Assembly: GCF_030580935.1 (NCBI RefSeq)
Contig: NZ_JAUQOM010000002.1
Coordinates: forward strand, 186,001 to 250,000
Direction: 5' to 3'
DNA: 64,000 nt
From: Sphingobium cyanobacteriorum
GTDB lineage: Bacteria; Pseudomonadota; Alphaproteobacteria; Sphingomonadales; Sphingomonadaceae
Positions 33,326-42,601 of the stretch are shown piece by piece (the first letter of the stretch is position 1; the number at the start of each line of letters is the position of its first letter). The notes under the pieces are model-generated. The model searched no databases. It saw only the letters and a list, made by a program, of their open reading frames with translations, and had not been told where the DNA came from. Both the position numbers and the translations under genes were made by a program.

Positions 33326-34321
33326 ATGAACGCGATCACCGCCATTCCGCAGGGTGCCGACCTGCGCGCCGAAATCGATCGCCTCCGCAAGGAGCGCAAC
33401 GCCGTTATCCTGGGTCATTATTACCAGTCACCCGAAATCCAGGACTTGTCCGATTTCGTCGGCGACAGCCTGGAACTGTCACGCAAGGCGGCAGAGACGG
33501 ACGCCGACGTTATCGCTTTTTGCGGTGTGCGTTTCATGGCCGAGACGGCGAAGATCCTGTCACCGGACAAGATCGTGGTTCTGCCCGACATGGACGCCGG
33601 TTGCAGCCTGGAAGATAGCTGTCCGCCTGCCCAGTTCAAGGCATTCCGCGAGGCGCATCCCGACCATATCGCCTTGAGCTATATCAACTGTTCGACCGAG
33701 GTGAAGGCGCTGTCCGACGTCATCGTCACCTCATCATCGGCGGAAAAGATACTGGCGCAGATTCCCAAGGAGCAGAAGATCATCTTCGGTCCCGACAAGC
33801 ATCTGGGCGGGTATCTGAAGCGCAAGTCGGGCCGCGACATGCTGCTGTGGCCGGGCGTGTGCATCGTGCATGAAGCGTTCAGTGAAACCGAATTGCTGAA
33901 ATTGAAGGCGCAGCATCCGCAAGCGCCGGTCGCCGCGCATCCCGAATGCCCGCCCTATATTATCGACCATGCCGATTATGTCGGGTCGACCAGCGGTATC
34001 CTGGATTTCGCCAAGACGATGCCCGGCGATACGCTGATCGTGGCGACCGAACCGCACATCATCCACCAGATGGAGAAGGCGGTGCCGCACAAGCGCTTCA
34101 TCGGCGCGCCGGGTGCGGACGGCAACTGCAACTGCAACATCTGCCCCTATATGGCGCTCAACACGATGGAGAAGCTGTATTTGTCGCTGCGTGATTTGCA
34201 GCCCCGCATCGAAATGGACGAGACGTTGCGGGTGGCAGCCAAGAAGAGCCTCGACCGGATGCTCGAAATGGCCAGCGGTACGGTGGGGCAGGGGGATGTC
34301 GGCCCGTTGCGTGCGCAATGA
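33326..34321 (+). CDS. nadA: Quinolinate synthase
   Basis: This 331-residue enzyme condenses iminoaspartate with dihydroxyacetone phosphate to make quinolinate in NAD synthesis, using an oxygen-sensitive [4Fe-4S] cluster. The three cluster cysteines lie in 'INCSTEVKALSD', 'HPECPPYIIDHAD' and 'CNCNICPYMALN' (one of the last group). 'ILGHYYQSPEIQDLSDFVGD' marks the first substrate-binding loop and 'YVGSTSGILDF' another. The ATG at 33326 (ribosome site GGAGTATCAGGG) gives the standard N-terminus. nadB and nadC are not in the window. It is the last core gene before the accessory island. Confidence 0.96.
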   Translation: MNAITAIPQGADLRAEIDRLRKERNAVILGHYYQSPEIQDLSDFVGDSLELSRKAAETDADVIAFCGVRFMAETAKILSPDKIVVLPDMDAGCSLEDSCPPAQFKAFREAHPDHIALSYINCSTEVKALSDVIVTSSSAEKILAQIPKEQKIIFGPDKHLGGYLKRKSGRDMLLWPGVCIVHEAFSETELLKLKAQHPQAPVAAHPECPPYIIDHADYVGSTSGILDFAKTMPGDTLIVATEPHIIHQMEKAVPHKRFIGAPGADGNCNCNICPYMALNTMEKLYLSLRDLQPRIEMDETLRVAAKKSLDRMLEMASGTVGQGDVGPLRAQ

Positions 34322-34457
34322 CAAGATAGATCAATGTAAAATCATCAGCGCATCGGGGCGGTGGTGATCGGGACAAGTGATCAATGACGGCGTGCCGGGG
34401 CGCTGGCAGGATTTTCGGAGGTGGGGGAAGCCGTCCAGATCGGACTGACAAGCATAT

Positions 34458-34487
34458 CATGAAATGGCCAGAATCGACCATTTCATG
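34458..34487. repeat. Perfect 10-base inverted repeat before the island remnant
   Basis: CATGAAATGG and CCATTTCATG flank a 10-base spacer, followed by an alternating AT run. It could be an operator or the edge of an old insertion. In the surrounding 34322-34514 I see no gene. Confidence 0.5.
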
Positions 34488-34514
34488 GGCATATATATAT
34501 GCATGGAGGCAGCA

Positions 34515-34529
34515 ATGGAGGCCCGCGCC
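34515..34529. repeat. Candidate attachment site: copy of the tRNA-Cys 3' end
   Basis: ATGGAGGCCCGCGCC matches the tRNA-Cys 3' end at 42326-42340 (ATGGAGGCCCGAGCC) with one mismatch, including the CCA end. It lies just before an integrase remnant, with the tRNA gene about 7.8 kb away, as expected for the far att site of a tRNA-targeted island. Confidence 0.5.
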
Positions 34530-34546
34530 AACTTGTAACCATTCTT

Positions 34547-34889
34547 CGCCGTCTCGCAAAGGCTGGACGTGATCCTGTCGCCGAGAGAGAAGGACCGGCG
34601 GGTAAGCCGGACCTTTCAGGATGCCGCCGAAACTTGCACGAGGAGCATGGCCGGAACATAGGTACATGCGCACGCATCGCGCTTCATCAATGCACTGACC
34701 GAACATGCCTGTCCCCATATTGGCGCGAAGTCCGTCGATCAAATTGACGCTTCCGCCATGCGCGATGCCTTGGGACCGATCTGGACCACGATGCCCGTAA
34801 CGGCGGTGAAGGTGCGCCAGCGGATTGCAGCCGTCCTAAACTATTCGAACAGCGAAGGGTGGCATCCCGCAGAAGCGCCTTTGCTGTGA
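34547..34889 (+). pseudogene. Broken P4-type integrase fragment
   Basis: Pieces of an integrase N-terminal and core-binding region can be read in two frames. 'RRLAKAGRDPVAERE' (frame of 34547) is followed, after a frameshift near 34590-34610, by 'RTFQDAAETC', an in-frame TAG at 34659, and then 'HASRFINALTEHACPHIGAK' and 'IWTTMPVTAVKVRQRIAAVL' ending at TGA 34887. The order and spacing match the DUF4102/P4 integrases that insert at tRNA genes. The catalytic domain is missing. It is certainly not functional. Confidence 0.8.
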
Positions 34890-35014
34890 CGACGCTGCGG
34901 AAGAAGTGCGGCAGTTTTTGTCAGAAATACAATGATAACGGAATGAATATGTCTATTCCTCCGCCTGGTTTTCAACTAGCGGTGTCCGCTGCCAGTGGGC
35001 GGCATGGGGAATTT

Positions 35015-38000
35015 ATGACATTTGTTATCAAGGCGCGTGGTAGTCGCGTTCACCGTACTTCGCTGTTCGTATCGTCGGCTCTTGTCCTGACGCTGACGGC
35101 GCCCGGTGTGGTGCAGGCGGCCTGCGCACCCAATCCCCCCCGTGCCAGCGAGCGAACACTCTGTTCGGGCGTGGAGACGGCTCCACTCGTCATCCGTGAA
35201 GCAGGTTCGGACGTTCTGGTCGAACAGGATGCGACCCTTTCCGCCGCTGCCGCCAGTAGCATCCTCATCGCCCTGCCGGACGCACCCTATGACTGGATCG
35301 AGCCGGTCACGATCCAGATCGACGGCAGCGTCAACGGCGGAACGTCAAGCGCTATTGCGGTGGCCTCCTATGGCGATATCGGCTGGCTCAATGCGATCAT
35401 CACCGTTTCCGCGACCGGCCGCATTTCGGGTCCGGCGGGGATAGATCTCGTCACGCCCTCCAGCATTTACCCCTATCCTAGTTTCAGGAGAACGGCGGTC
35501 CTGATAGACAATGGCGGCGTCATCGGCAGCAGCGCCGGGAGCCTTGCCTTGCACGGCAGCGACGATGGCCAGGCATTTTTCCAATCGATCCTCAACCGAT
35601 CGACCGGCACGATCGGTGCCATTCAGGGCAGGGTGGGAACACTCACCAATGAAGGTCTGATCGACGGCGGCGTGTTGAGCGCCTTTTCAAAAGGGCCGGG
35701 ACCAGCGCCCTATAACGGTTCAACCTCGATCACCAACAGCGGTACGATGCGTTCGAACGGATCGGCCGATACGCTTCGCCTTGGCCAGATCGACGCCGTC
35801 GACAATAGCGGCGATATTCTTGCGGAGGGATCGGGCCTTGCGATCAGTGGCGCCAACATTGCGATCTCGAATGGAGAGAATGGCAGAATCGTCGCTCATC
35901 AGACAGCCATCAGCGCTACCCAGTCTGTCCGCGTAAACAACAGGGGAACGATTTCCGGCGGCGGTGATGCGATCACGTCCGAAGGGGCGCTGATCCTGAT
36001 CAACCAAGGTACGATCCTGGGCAATGTCCGCAGCGGCAATATCGGGTCGTTCATCATGAATATCGGCGGTACGATAGACGGCGATATCCTGTTGGGCAGC
36101 GACAACGATAGCTTCTTTGGCGACGTTGACAATGTCGACCAGCCGTTCGGGACGGTGACTGGCCGGGTTGATGCCGGCGACGGCAACGACACCCTGATCT
36201 TCAACTTCCGGGAAGACCGGGTGCTGGATCATGCGATCGCCTTGCCGGACACGTTCGAAGCACTCAGCCTGTGGGTCGGCGGCGGTGCGACCCTGACCTT
36301 TTCGCGAAGCTTCGCGTCCACCACCGCCGTGACATTAGCGAGCGCCGATTTCAGTTCATACAGAACCGACAATCGGTTCGTTCTCGCCGGTTCTCTCGAC
36401 ACGCAGGGCCCTGCACTGATCGAGGGAAACAATAACAGCAGCGGCTTCGTGGTGTCGCAGTCGGGGACCATCCTCGCCCATCTGACCGATCCAGACACCT
36501 ATGCCGCCAGTTTCCGGGATGCGTCCCTGTTCGACAATAGCGGGACGATAACGGCTATCGGTGGCGGCGGCGTGGCCGGATCGTCCGCCCGCATCATCAA
36601 TAGCGGAACGATCACGGCCGACGCCACCGCCGTCAGGGCATGGAGTGGAGTCGTCAACAGCGGCGCGATCCGATCCAGCCAGGGCATCGGCGCCGACATT
36701 TTCTACGGCATGTCGTCAAACAGCGGTGTGATCGAAGGCGCGACCGCAGGCGCGCGCGTGGTCCAGGGTACGCTCGTCAACGACGGCACGATCTCGTCCG
36801 CTGGCAACGGTGTGGAAATCGGCTGGCATGGAACGCTTTTCAATCGGGCTGGTGGTGTCATCACGGGCGGCACCGCAGGGATAGCCTCGCCTTCCGCCAA
36901 TGCGGATGTCCAGCAGGTCTATGTCATCAATGCCGGCATCATCAACGGCGACGTGACCCTGGGCGGACGGCCCTATTCATATGGGTCCGGCAACGTCTTC
37001 GCGGCGCTTTCTGGCGGCATCGTAAACGGCGACATCCATCTTGGGTCCGGCTACGACATATTCGCCACTTCTCTCGTCAATAGCGGCCCCGGCGAGTTTG
37101 CCGGCCTGACGGGCCGTGTCAGCGGCAGCGGCGTCGCGACCCTCCGCTACCTCATCGACGCCGACACGATGACGACGCCCGCCCTCAAGGGCATTTTTTC
37201 GAATCTGTCCTATCAGCTTGCGAACGATGCGACGCTGACTCTGACCGGACCGAGCAGCATTGATCTGGGTTTCGCCGGATCAGGCAAGGTCGTGCTGGCC
37301 GGGGATTTTACGGGCGACACGGACGCCATATTGATCGACCTGACCGATCAGGCGATCAGGATCAACGGTGAAGACCAGGCGCCGGCCAACGCCATCGCGA
37401 TGACCAACAACGGAACCATCACGGTCAGGGAAGGCCCCGGCAGCGGCGCCTCTTATGGCACCGCGATCATCGTGGGCGATGGCAACAGCTTCACCAATCA
37501 TGGCACGGTCGACGTCCAGGTTGGCGAGAGCACATTCTATAATTTCCCCAGCGTCACCGCGATCGCTGCGGGAAGCGGTGCGGTCGTGAACCATGGCACG
37601 ATCCTGCTTAGCGGGGCGACGGGCATTCGGGGCGACTTTGGCTTTGGCGCAGGGGCAATCATCCGGAATGCGGGCGTGATCGAGCAGGTCCGTGGCGGCG
37701 CCTGGTCGGCCGGGATCACTGGCGCGGGCACCGTCGTCAACTCAGGACGGATCGATACCGAAGGCAATGCCATATCCCTCAGGGCAGGGAGCTTTGTCAC
37801 CAACAGCGGCATATTGCGTAGCAGTGCTGCGGAAGCCGTGCGCGGCAACGAATATTACGATGCATCTAAGCTCTGGAACCAGTCGGGCGCGCTGATTGCA
37901 GGCGGACCTGACGCCAGCGCGGTTCTCCTCAGCAGCGGCAGTATCCTCGCCAACGAAGGGACAATCGAGGGCGACGTGGTGATGCGCTACGATCCCTACG

Positions 38001-41000
38001 GCTTCCGTAACGATTATGGTCAAAGCATCTTCATAAGCCGCGGCGGCACGCTGAACGGCAATCTTACGCTGACGAAGAATGACGACATCGTCATCGCGCT
38101 GAACGGCATCACCGGAATCACGGGCAGCATCGACACGCTCACGGGCAATGACATGTTCGTCCGCGCCTATGACGAGACTGCGACCGTGACGCTGGATGCA
38201 GGGGCAACGCCGCCCGCAGGGTTCGAAGGGCTTGGCTTCGCCGCTTATGGCGCCGATACGGTTGTGACCCTGTCCGGCGAAAGGGCGCAGACTACGCCCT
38301 TGTTCCTGGCCGGCGACGGCACCATCGTGAACGCTATCGCCATGAACGAGACGGGCGCCACGGGTCTGACCTCCGTGACCCTGGGCAGCGCAGCCGACCC
38401 CACCAACAGCCTCGGCGCGGGATCGACGCTGACGTTCGTCAACCTCGCCACGCTGGCGCGTGGCGTTGCCGGCTATGCGCATGCGCTGGACAATCAGGGC
38501 GTGATAAACGGTTATGATCTCTATCAGCCGGTCGTCAAAATCCTGGCGAACGATGCGGCGGGCTTCAGCTTCCGTAACAGCGGGACGATCGCAAATGTCG
38601 ATGCGCCTCAGGATGCGTTTGGCGGGATGGACTGGTATGCCGTCGCCATCGATCGGCTGGCAGAAATCGGCACGTCGGCTTATAACAGGTTCGACAATAG
38701 CGGCCAGATCGTCGGCGGTGTGCGCGTGACCGCCGACACCCGCAGCTTCAGCTTCGTCAATTCGGGGCGTATCGATGCGGCCAATCCCTATTTCGGGGCG
38801 GCTCTTCTGACGGTCGGCCCGCGCTATAATCTTGAATATCCCGGCAGCGCCAATGCCGACGACGCATCGATCGCGAACAGCGGCACGATGAATGGCACTT
38901 TGTCTGCAACAGTGTCGGCTTTGCGGGTGACGGTCGCGAACAGCGGCTCCATCAACGGGTATGTGAGGGTCTCTCAGCCCGGCCAGATCGATGGTTACGA
39001 CCAGCAGGGCTACCCCGCCCAGACAAGTCAAGACAGCTTCAGCTTTGTCAACAGCGGCTCTATGTACGGTGCGACGCTGGACAGCGCCGCCATCGCCATG
39101 GACATTGCGAACAGCGGCACGATCACTCGGAACACGGTCTCGCATGTGGGGACGGCATTGGCGATCACGGCGCAATCCGCCGCTGATCGTGCGATCCGTA
39201 TCATGAATGAAGGAGCGATCGTCGGGAAAGGGATAATGACCTCCGCCCTTACACTCGATGCGTATGGCTGGGCAGCGGAAGAGAGCGGGCGCGTTCCGCC
39301 CGACAGCGTCATCAGCCTGACCAATAGGGGTATCATCAGCGCGGACAGCGGTGCCGGCTATTCGGCAGCGATCAATGATGCCAATCCTGCGCTGCTGACG
39401 GGCGTAACGGCGGTCGGCATCATGGCGCCCGGCGACGGCGCGAGTGATGTGACGATTGTCAATGCCGCCGGCGCGACCATCTCGGCTAACGGAGCGACCT
39501 CCTATGCCTGGCGCTATTGGGAACCGGACGATGCGCCGCGAATCGTGCCCGAAACCTATGCCACAACCGGGTCGCTCGCGGTGGGCGTGCTGGCAGACCG
39601 GGTATCTCTGGACAATGCGGGCACGATCCGTGGCCTTGCCGGCGGGATGATCGGGGCCGATACCGAGGTGGCCTTGGGCGATAACGCACTGGACCTGTCA
39701 GGTCGCTTCCTTGCGGGCGCGGTGCAGACCTTCCATTCGGCAGACACCGTCGTCAACCGGTCAACCGGCGTCATCATCGGGTCGATCGATCTGGGCGAGA
39801 TGGACGACAAGCTGATCAACGCCGGCACGATCGATGGCGGCATCTTTCTGGGAAGCGGCAATGATAGCATGACGCACGCCATCGGCGGGACACTGACCGG
39901 TATCGTCGACGGGGGCGAGGGAACCGACAAGGTCGTCATCGACATCACGGGCGGCGGCTTGCTCGGCAACGCGCTGATTGCGCGTTTCGTCAATTTCGAA
40001 AGCAAGATCGTCAGCGGATCGGGCACGGTCACGACTGACGGACCCTTCTTGGATGATACGCTGTTCCTGCGTGACACGGCCCTGGAACTCGGTGCAGGAC
40101 AGACATTGCAGACCGCCGGGCCGGTAGCCGTGACCTTTGCCGGAGGGAGCAACCTTCTGGTGAACAACGGCACGATCGTCGGCGGGCTGGATCTGGCCAA
40201 TGGTCAGAACCAGGTAGTGAATGCCGGCGTGATCACGGGCGGCATCCGGTTCGGGCAGGACAGTCATATGACCAGTCTGGCCAATTCGGTGATTTCCGGC
40301 ACGATCGATGTCTCACAGGGCGCCGTCTTCGGGTCGGCAGGCACCGTTAACGGTGCGATCAACGTCGGCGGCACGCTGGCGCCCGGCGCGTCGCTTGGCA
40401 CGATGACCGTCAATGGCAATGTGACATTGCATGCCGGATCGAACGCCCTGTTCCAATTCACGCCGACGGCCAGCGATGCGCTGGTGATCAACGGGTCGCT
40501 CACGATCGCGGAGGGCGCCACGCTGACGCTGACCGGCAACCGGCCATTGACGCCGGGTGTCTATACGATCGTCAGCGCGAGTGACGGCATAAACGGCAGC
40601 TTTGGAACCAATGTCATGCGTGGTGACGCCATCGAGGGTGTTTTGACTTTCGGAGCCAAAGCGATTCGGTTGACCGGCCTGTTCCAGTTGAAGAACGGTG
40701 CGACAGCCCAGGTGGAACAGACCAAGGACTATCTCAACACGCTTCTGCTGGGCGGTAAAGCGACCCCTGCCATCGTCACCGCGTTTCCGGGCATGGTGGA
40801 TGCAGACGGCTATGCCAGCCCCGCTATACTCTCGACGCTCAGCCCGGAAGCCTATGCTTCGGCAGCGCAGATCGGAATCGAGAATGGCCTGGCCATAAGC
40901 GGCGCATTGCGCTCCGTCCGGATGGGGGGGCTTCGCGATGAAGGCGGGCTGTTCGCATTCGGCCAGGCCTATGGCAACTGGCGCGTATTTGATGCGGACC

Positions 41001-41758
41001 GCCGCGGCGTGGGTCAGGCCGACGTGGACAGCAGCGGCTATCTGGGCGGCGTGGGCTATGGCAACAGCACGGTGGGTGCTGCCCTGTTCGTTGGGAGAAG
41101 CGAGGGCAAGCAGCGTCTGGGCAGCATCGGAGCGCGCAACGATGCCGACGGCATGTTTTTCGGCGGCCGGGTGCATTACGCAAGTGGCGGCCTCTCGGCC
41201 GGCGCGACGATCCTCTTCGACCGATCCGAGATCGACACCGTACGTAATCCGGCGGCCGGCGGCACTGCACGCAGCCATTATGACATGCACGGCATGACGA
41301 TCGACGGTTGGATCCGCTATGGCTTCGAGATTCAAAGTGGCTGGCGACTGGGGCCGCAACTTGGCCTTACCCATGTCAGCATCAGTCGCGACGCATTGCG
41401 CGAAACCGGCGGTGGAGCCTTCGCGCTCGACATCAGCAAGCAGAAATATGGTGCTACTTTTCTTAGCGCCGACTTAAAGCTTGAAGCGCCGGGCGAGGAA
41501 AGCCTGCGACCCTGGACTGCGATCGGTTTCCGTTACACGCTGGATAGCGACGCGATCAGCGCGACGGGCACCTTGCTCGGCACCGACACGGCCTATGCCG
41601 TCGCCGGCGCGGAACGGAAAAAGACGCTGCCCCATGCCGGCGGAGGCGTGGACATGGCGATCTCGACCAGCGTTTCACTGTTCATCAATGGTGATGTCGA
41701 GTTTTCTGGTCGCAATGGCCAGCACCATGTGAATGGCGGGATTACTTTCCGCTTTTGA
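35015..41758 (+). CDS. Giant autotransporter (type Va secretion) with repeat-rich beta-helix passenger
   Basis: This 2247-residue outer membrane protein has a signal peptide (residues 1-35, 'FVSSALVLTLTAPGVVQA') and a very long passenger made of imperfect repeats around N-S/x-G-T/x-I (at least 30 copies such as NSGTITA, NSGVIEG, NAGVITGG). These are expected to form a right-handed beta-helix. A closing segment follows ('GTLAPGASLGTMTVNGNV'), then a C-terminal autotransporter barrel (about 1968-2247, from 'RMGGLRDEGGLFAFGQAY' to the final 'GGITFRF'). No protease triad is apparent, so adhesion or aggregation is more likely than proteolysis. ATG 35015 has GGGGA at the right distance; upstream in-frame starts run into the integrase remnant. 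It lies inside a decayed island. Confidence 0.9.
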   Translation: MTFVIKARGSRVHRTSLFVSSALVLTLTAPGVVQAACAPNPPRASERTLCSGVETAPLVIREAGSDVLVEQDATLSAAAASSILIALPDAPYDWIEPVTIQIDGSVNGGTSSAIAVASYGDIGWLNAIITVSATGRISGPAGIDLVTPSSIYPYPSFRRTAVLIDNGGVIGSSAGSLALHGSDDGQAFFQSILNRSTGTIGAIQGRVGTLTNEGLIDGGVLSAFSKGPGPAPYNGSTSITNSGTMRSNGSADTLRLGQIDAVDNSGDILAEGSGLAISGANIAISNGENGRIVAHQTAISATQSVRVNNRGTISGGGDAITSEGALILINQGTILGNVRSGNIGSFIMNIGGTIDGDILLGSDNDSFFGDVDNVDQPFGTVTGRVDAGDGNDTLIFNFREDRVLDHAIALPDTFEALSLWVGGGATLTFSRSFASTTAVTLASADFSSYRTDNRFVLAGSLDTQGPALIEGNNNSSGFVVSQSGTILAHLTDPDTYAASFRDASLFDNSGTITAIGGGGVAGSSARIINSGTITADATAVRAWSGVVNSGAIRSSQGIGADIFYGMSSNSGVIEGATAGARVVQGTLVNDGTISSAGNGVEIGWHGTLFNRAGGVITGGTAGIASPSANADVQQVYVINAGIINGDVTLGGRPYSYGSGNVFAALSGGIVNGDIHLGSGYDIFATSLVNSGPGEFAGLTGRVSGSGVATLRYLIDADTMTTPALKGIFSNLSYQLANDATLTLTGPSSIDLGFAGSGKVVLAGDFTGDTDAILIDLTDQAIRINGEDQAPANAIAMTNNGTITVREGPGSGASYGTAIIVGDGNSFTNHGTVDVQVGESTFYNFPSVTAIAAGSGAVVNHGTILLSGATGIRGDFGFGAGAIIRNAGVIEQVRGGAWSAGITGAGTVVNSGRIDTEGNAISLRAGSFVTNSGILRSSAAEAVRGNEYYDASKLWNQSGALIAGGPDASAVLLSSGSILANEGTIEGDVVMRYDPYGFRNDYGQSIFISRGGTLNGNLTLTKNDDIVIALNGITGITGSIDTLTGNDMFVRAYDETATVTLDAGATPPAGFEGLGFAAYGADTVVTLSGERAQTTPLFLAGDGTIVNAIAMNETGATGLTSVTLGSAADPTNSLGAGSTLTFVNLATLARGVAGYAHALDNQGVINGYDLYQPVVKILANDAAGFSFRNSGTIANVDAPQDAFGGMDWYAVAIDRLAEIGTSAYNRFDNSGQIVGGVRVTADTRSFSFVNSGRIDAANPYFGAALLTVGPRYNLEYPGSANADDASIANSGTMNGTLSATVSALRVTVANSGSINGYVRVSQPGQIDGYDQQGYPAQTSQDSFSFVNSGSMYGATLDSAAIAMDIANSGTITRNTVSHVGTALAITAQSAADRAIRIMNEGAIVGKGIMTSALTLDAYGWAAEESGRVPPDSVISLTNRGIISADSGAGYSAAINDANPALLTGVTAVGIMAPGDGASDVTIVNAAGATISANGATSYAWRYWEPDDAPRIVPETYATTGSLAVGVLADRVSLDNAGTIRGLAGGMIGADTEVALGDNALDLSGRFLAGAVQTFHSADTVVNRSTGVIIGSIDLGEMDDKLINAGTIDGGIFLGSGNDSMTHAIGGTLTGIVDGGEGTDKVVIDITGGGLLGNALIARFVNFESKIVSGSGTVTTDGPFLDDTLFLRDTALELGAGQTLQTAGPVAVTFAGGSNLLVNNGTIVGGLDLANGQNQVVNAGVITGGIRFGQDSHMTSLANSVISGTIDVSQGAVFGSAGTVNGAINVGGTLAPGASLGTMTVNGNVTLHAGSNALFQFTPTASDALVINGSLTIAEGATLTLTGNRPLTPGVYTIVSASDGINGSFGTNVMRGDAIEGVLTFGAKAIRLTGLFQLKNGATAQVEQTKDYLNTLLLGGKATPAIVTAFPGMVDADGYASPAILSTLSPEAYASAAQIGIENGLAISGALRSVRMGGLRDEGGLFAFGQAYGNWRVFDADRRGVGQADVDSSGYLGGVGYGNSTVGAALFVGRSEGKQRLGSIGARNDADGMFFGGRVHYASGGLSAGATILFDRSEIDTVRNPAAGGTARSHYDMHGMTIDGWIRYGFEIQSGWRLGPQLGLTHVSISRDALRETGGGAFALDISKQKYGATFLSADLKLEAPGEESLRPWTAIGFRYTLDSDAISATGTLLGTDTAYAVAGAERKKTLPHAGGGVDMAISTSVSLFINGDVEFSGRNGQHHVNGGITFRF

Positions 41759-41919
41759 TTAGGCCGTAGTCTCATAAGCGCGGAGCCACAGGCGCATTGA
41801 TGCAAGCTGGACCATGGAGAGGAGGTTCCCGGCCAGTTCCGATTGGATTGCGCCGGGATGTTGGGCGGCAATGGCTCGATCACGCGCCACTCGAAGTCGG
41901 TCAGGTCGTATCGGCTCAT
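41759..41919 (-). pseudogene. Internally deleted IS5-family transposase remnant
   Basis: Read on the minus strand, the N-terminus 'MSRYDLTDFEWRVIEPLPPN' of an IS5-type transposase is joined, out of frame, to a C-terminal tail 'LASMRLWLRAYETTA' and stop. The DDE catalytic core is gone. The stop codon begins one base after the autotransporter stop. Both ends of the gene but not the middle survive, as in an internally deleted insertion sequence. I could not define convincing terminal inverted repeats. Confidence 0.78.
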
Positions 41920-42112
41920 GTCGACGCTGAAGCAGGCAATCATCACAATCTGGGACTCGACTCTAAGCCTGACAGCGCATTTGGGGGGGGGGACTTAATC
42001 CCTCATCCGTCAATTTTGCCCCGGCTGGCCTTGCAGAGGCGATCTGGCCTGCCCTGACGGTGATCGGGCCAGGCAGGCATGCGATATGATGTGGAGGGCG
42101 ACCTTGCGCCCG

Positions 42113-42328
42113 ATGGCCGATATGGAAATGCCCAACAAGACGATGAAGTCGATGAGCGGTCATTCGAAGGATGACGAGATGGCGCGCTACACGGAAATGG
42201 CCAATCAGGCGAAGCTTGCAGATGCCGCTGTGTCGCGACTGGTCGCGTGGGAAATGTCCAACCCGGTTCCAGGGTTAGGCGGCAATGACAAGGAAAGTCT
42301 GAAAATGCCTGATAAAATTCAGACTATG
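42113..42328 (+). pseudogene. C-terminal fragment of a phage-type tyrosine integrase
   Basis: The segment 'MSGHSKDDEMARYTEMANQ' and 'AKLADAAVSRLVAWEMSNP' matches the end of tyrosine recombinases: the catalytic His in 'GHS' and the nucleophile Tyr in 'RYTE'. Everything upstream of this is missing. The frame has no stop of its own and runs into the antisense strand of tRNA-Cys. It comes from a different integrase family than the fragment at 34547, so two elements may have used this site. The stretch 41960-42112 holds no gene I can support. Confidence 0.72.
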
Positions 42329-42400
42329 GAGGCCCGAGCCGGAATCGAACCGGCGTGCAAGGATTTGCAGTCCTCTGCGTCACCACTCCGCCATCGGGCC
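42327..42400 (-). tRNA. tRNA-Cys (anticodon GCA)
   Basis: Read on the minus strand, GGCCCGA pairs with TCGGGCC to form the acceptor stem, followed by U and an encoded CCA. The anticodon loop contains CTGCAAA with GCA, and 'GGTTCGATTCC' is the T-loop. Integrase remnants next to its 3' end show that it has served as an integration site. Confidence 0.95.
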
Positions 42401-42543
42401 TCGGTGTGGGACGCCGCAAATGTGCGGCTTTGGGTCTAAAGTCAAGCAGGCTATCGATGGTCGGACGCAAGAATCTTGGGTGTGTCCGCGCAAAGCCGCT
42501 TGGCGCGGGGCGTGCGCTGATTTAGAGGTCCGATGATCCCTTT

Positions 42544-42567
42544 ACTGTATTGCATTGCCAATACAGT
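42544..42567. promoter_or_regulatory. Perfect 9-base dyad upstream of pcm-tolC
   Basis: ACTGTATTG-N6-CAATACAGT lies 34 bases before the pcm start. It is more AT-rich than its surroundings and has the size of a TetR- or GntR-type operator. No regulator gene is adjacent, so the factor is unknown. Confidence 0.5.
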
Positions 42568-42601
42568 TGTGCCAAGCCCACCGGACCAGCGAGGAACTAT
42601 C

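Noticed and set aside
34499..34747. A small 82-residue gene in the nadA-autotransporter gap
   Set aside because: Part of it matches one frame of the broken integrase; the remainder has no support.
37742..39175. A 477-residue minus-strand frame within the autotransporter
   Set aside because: It is a mirror of the passenger repeats, with no start signal and no recognisable domain.
42086..42439. A 117-residue gene upstream of pcm
   Set aside because: Its second half is the antisense of tRNA-Cys. Only the first part is meaningful, as an integrase tail, and it is listed as a pseudogene.
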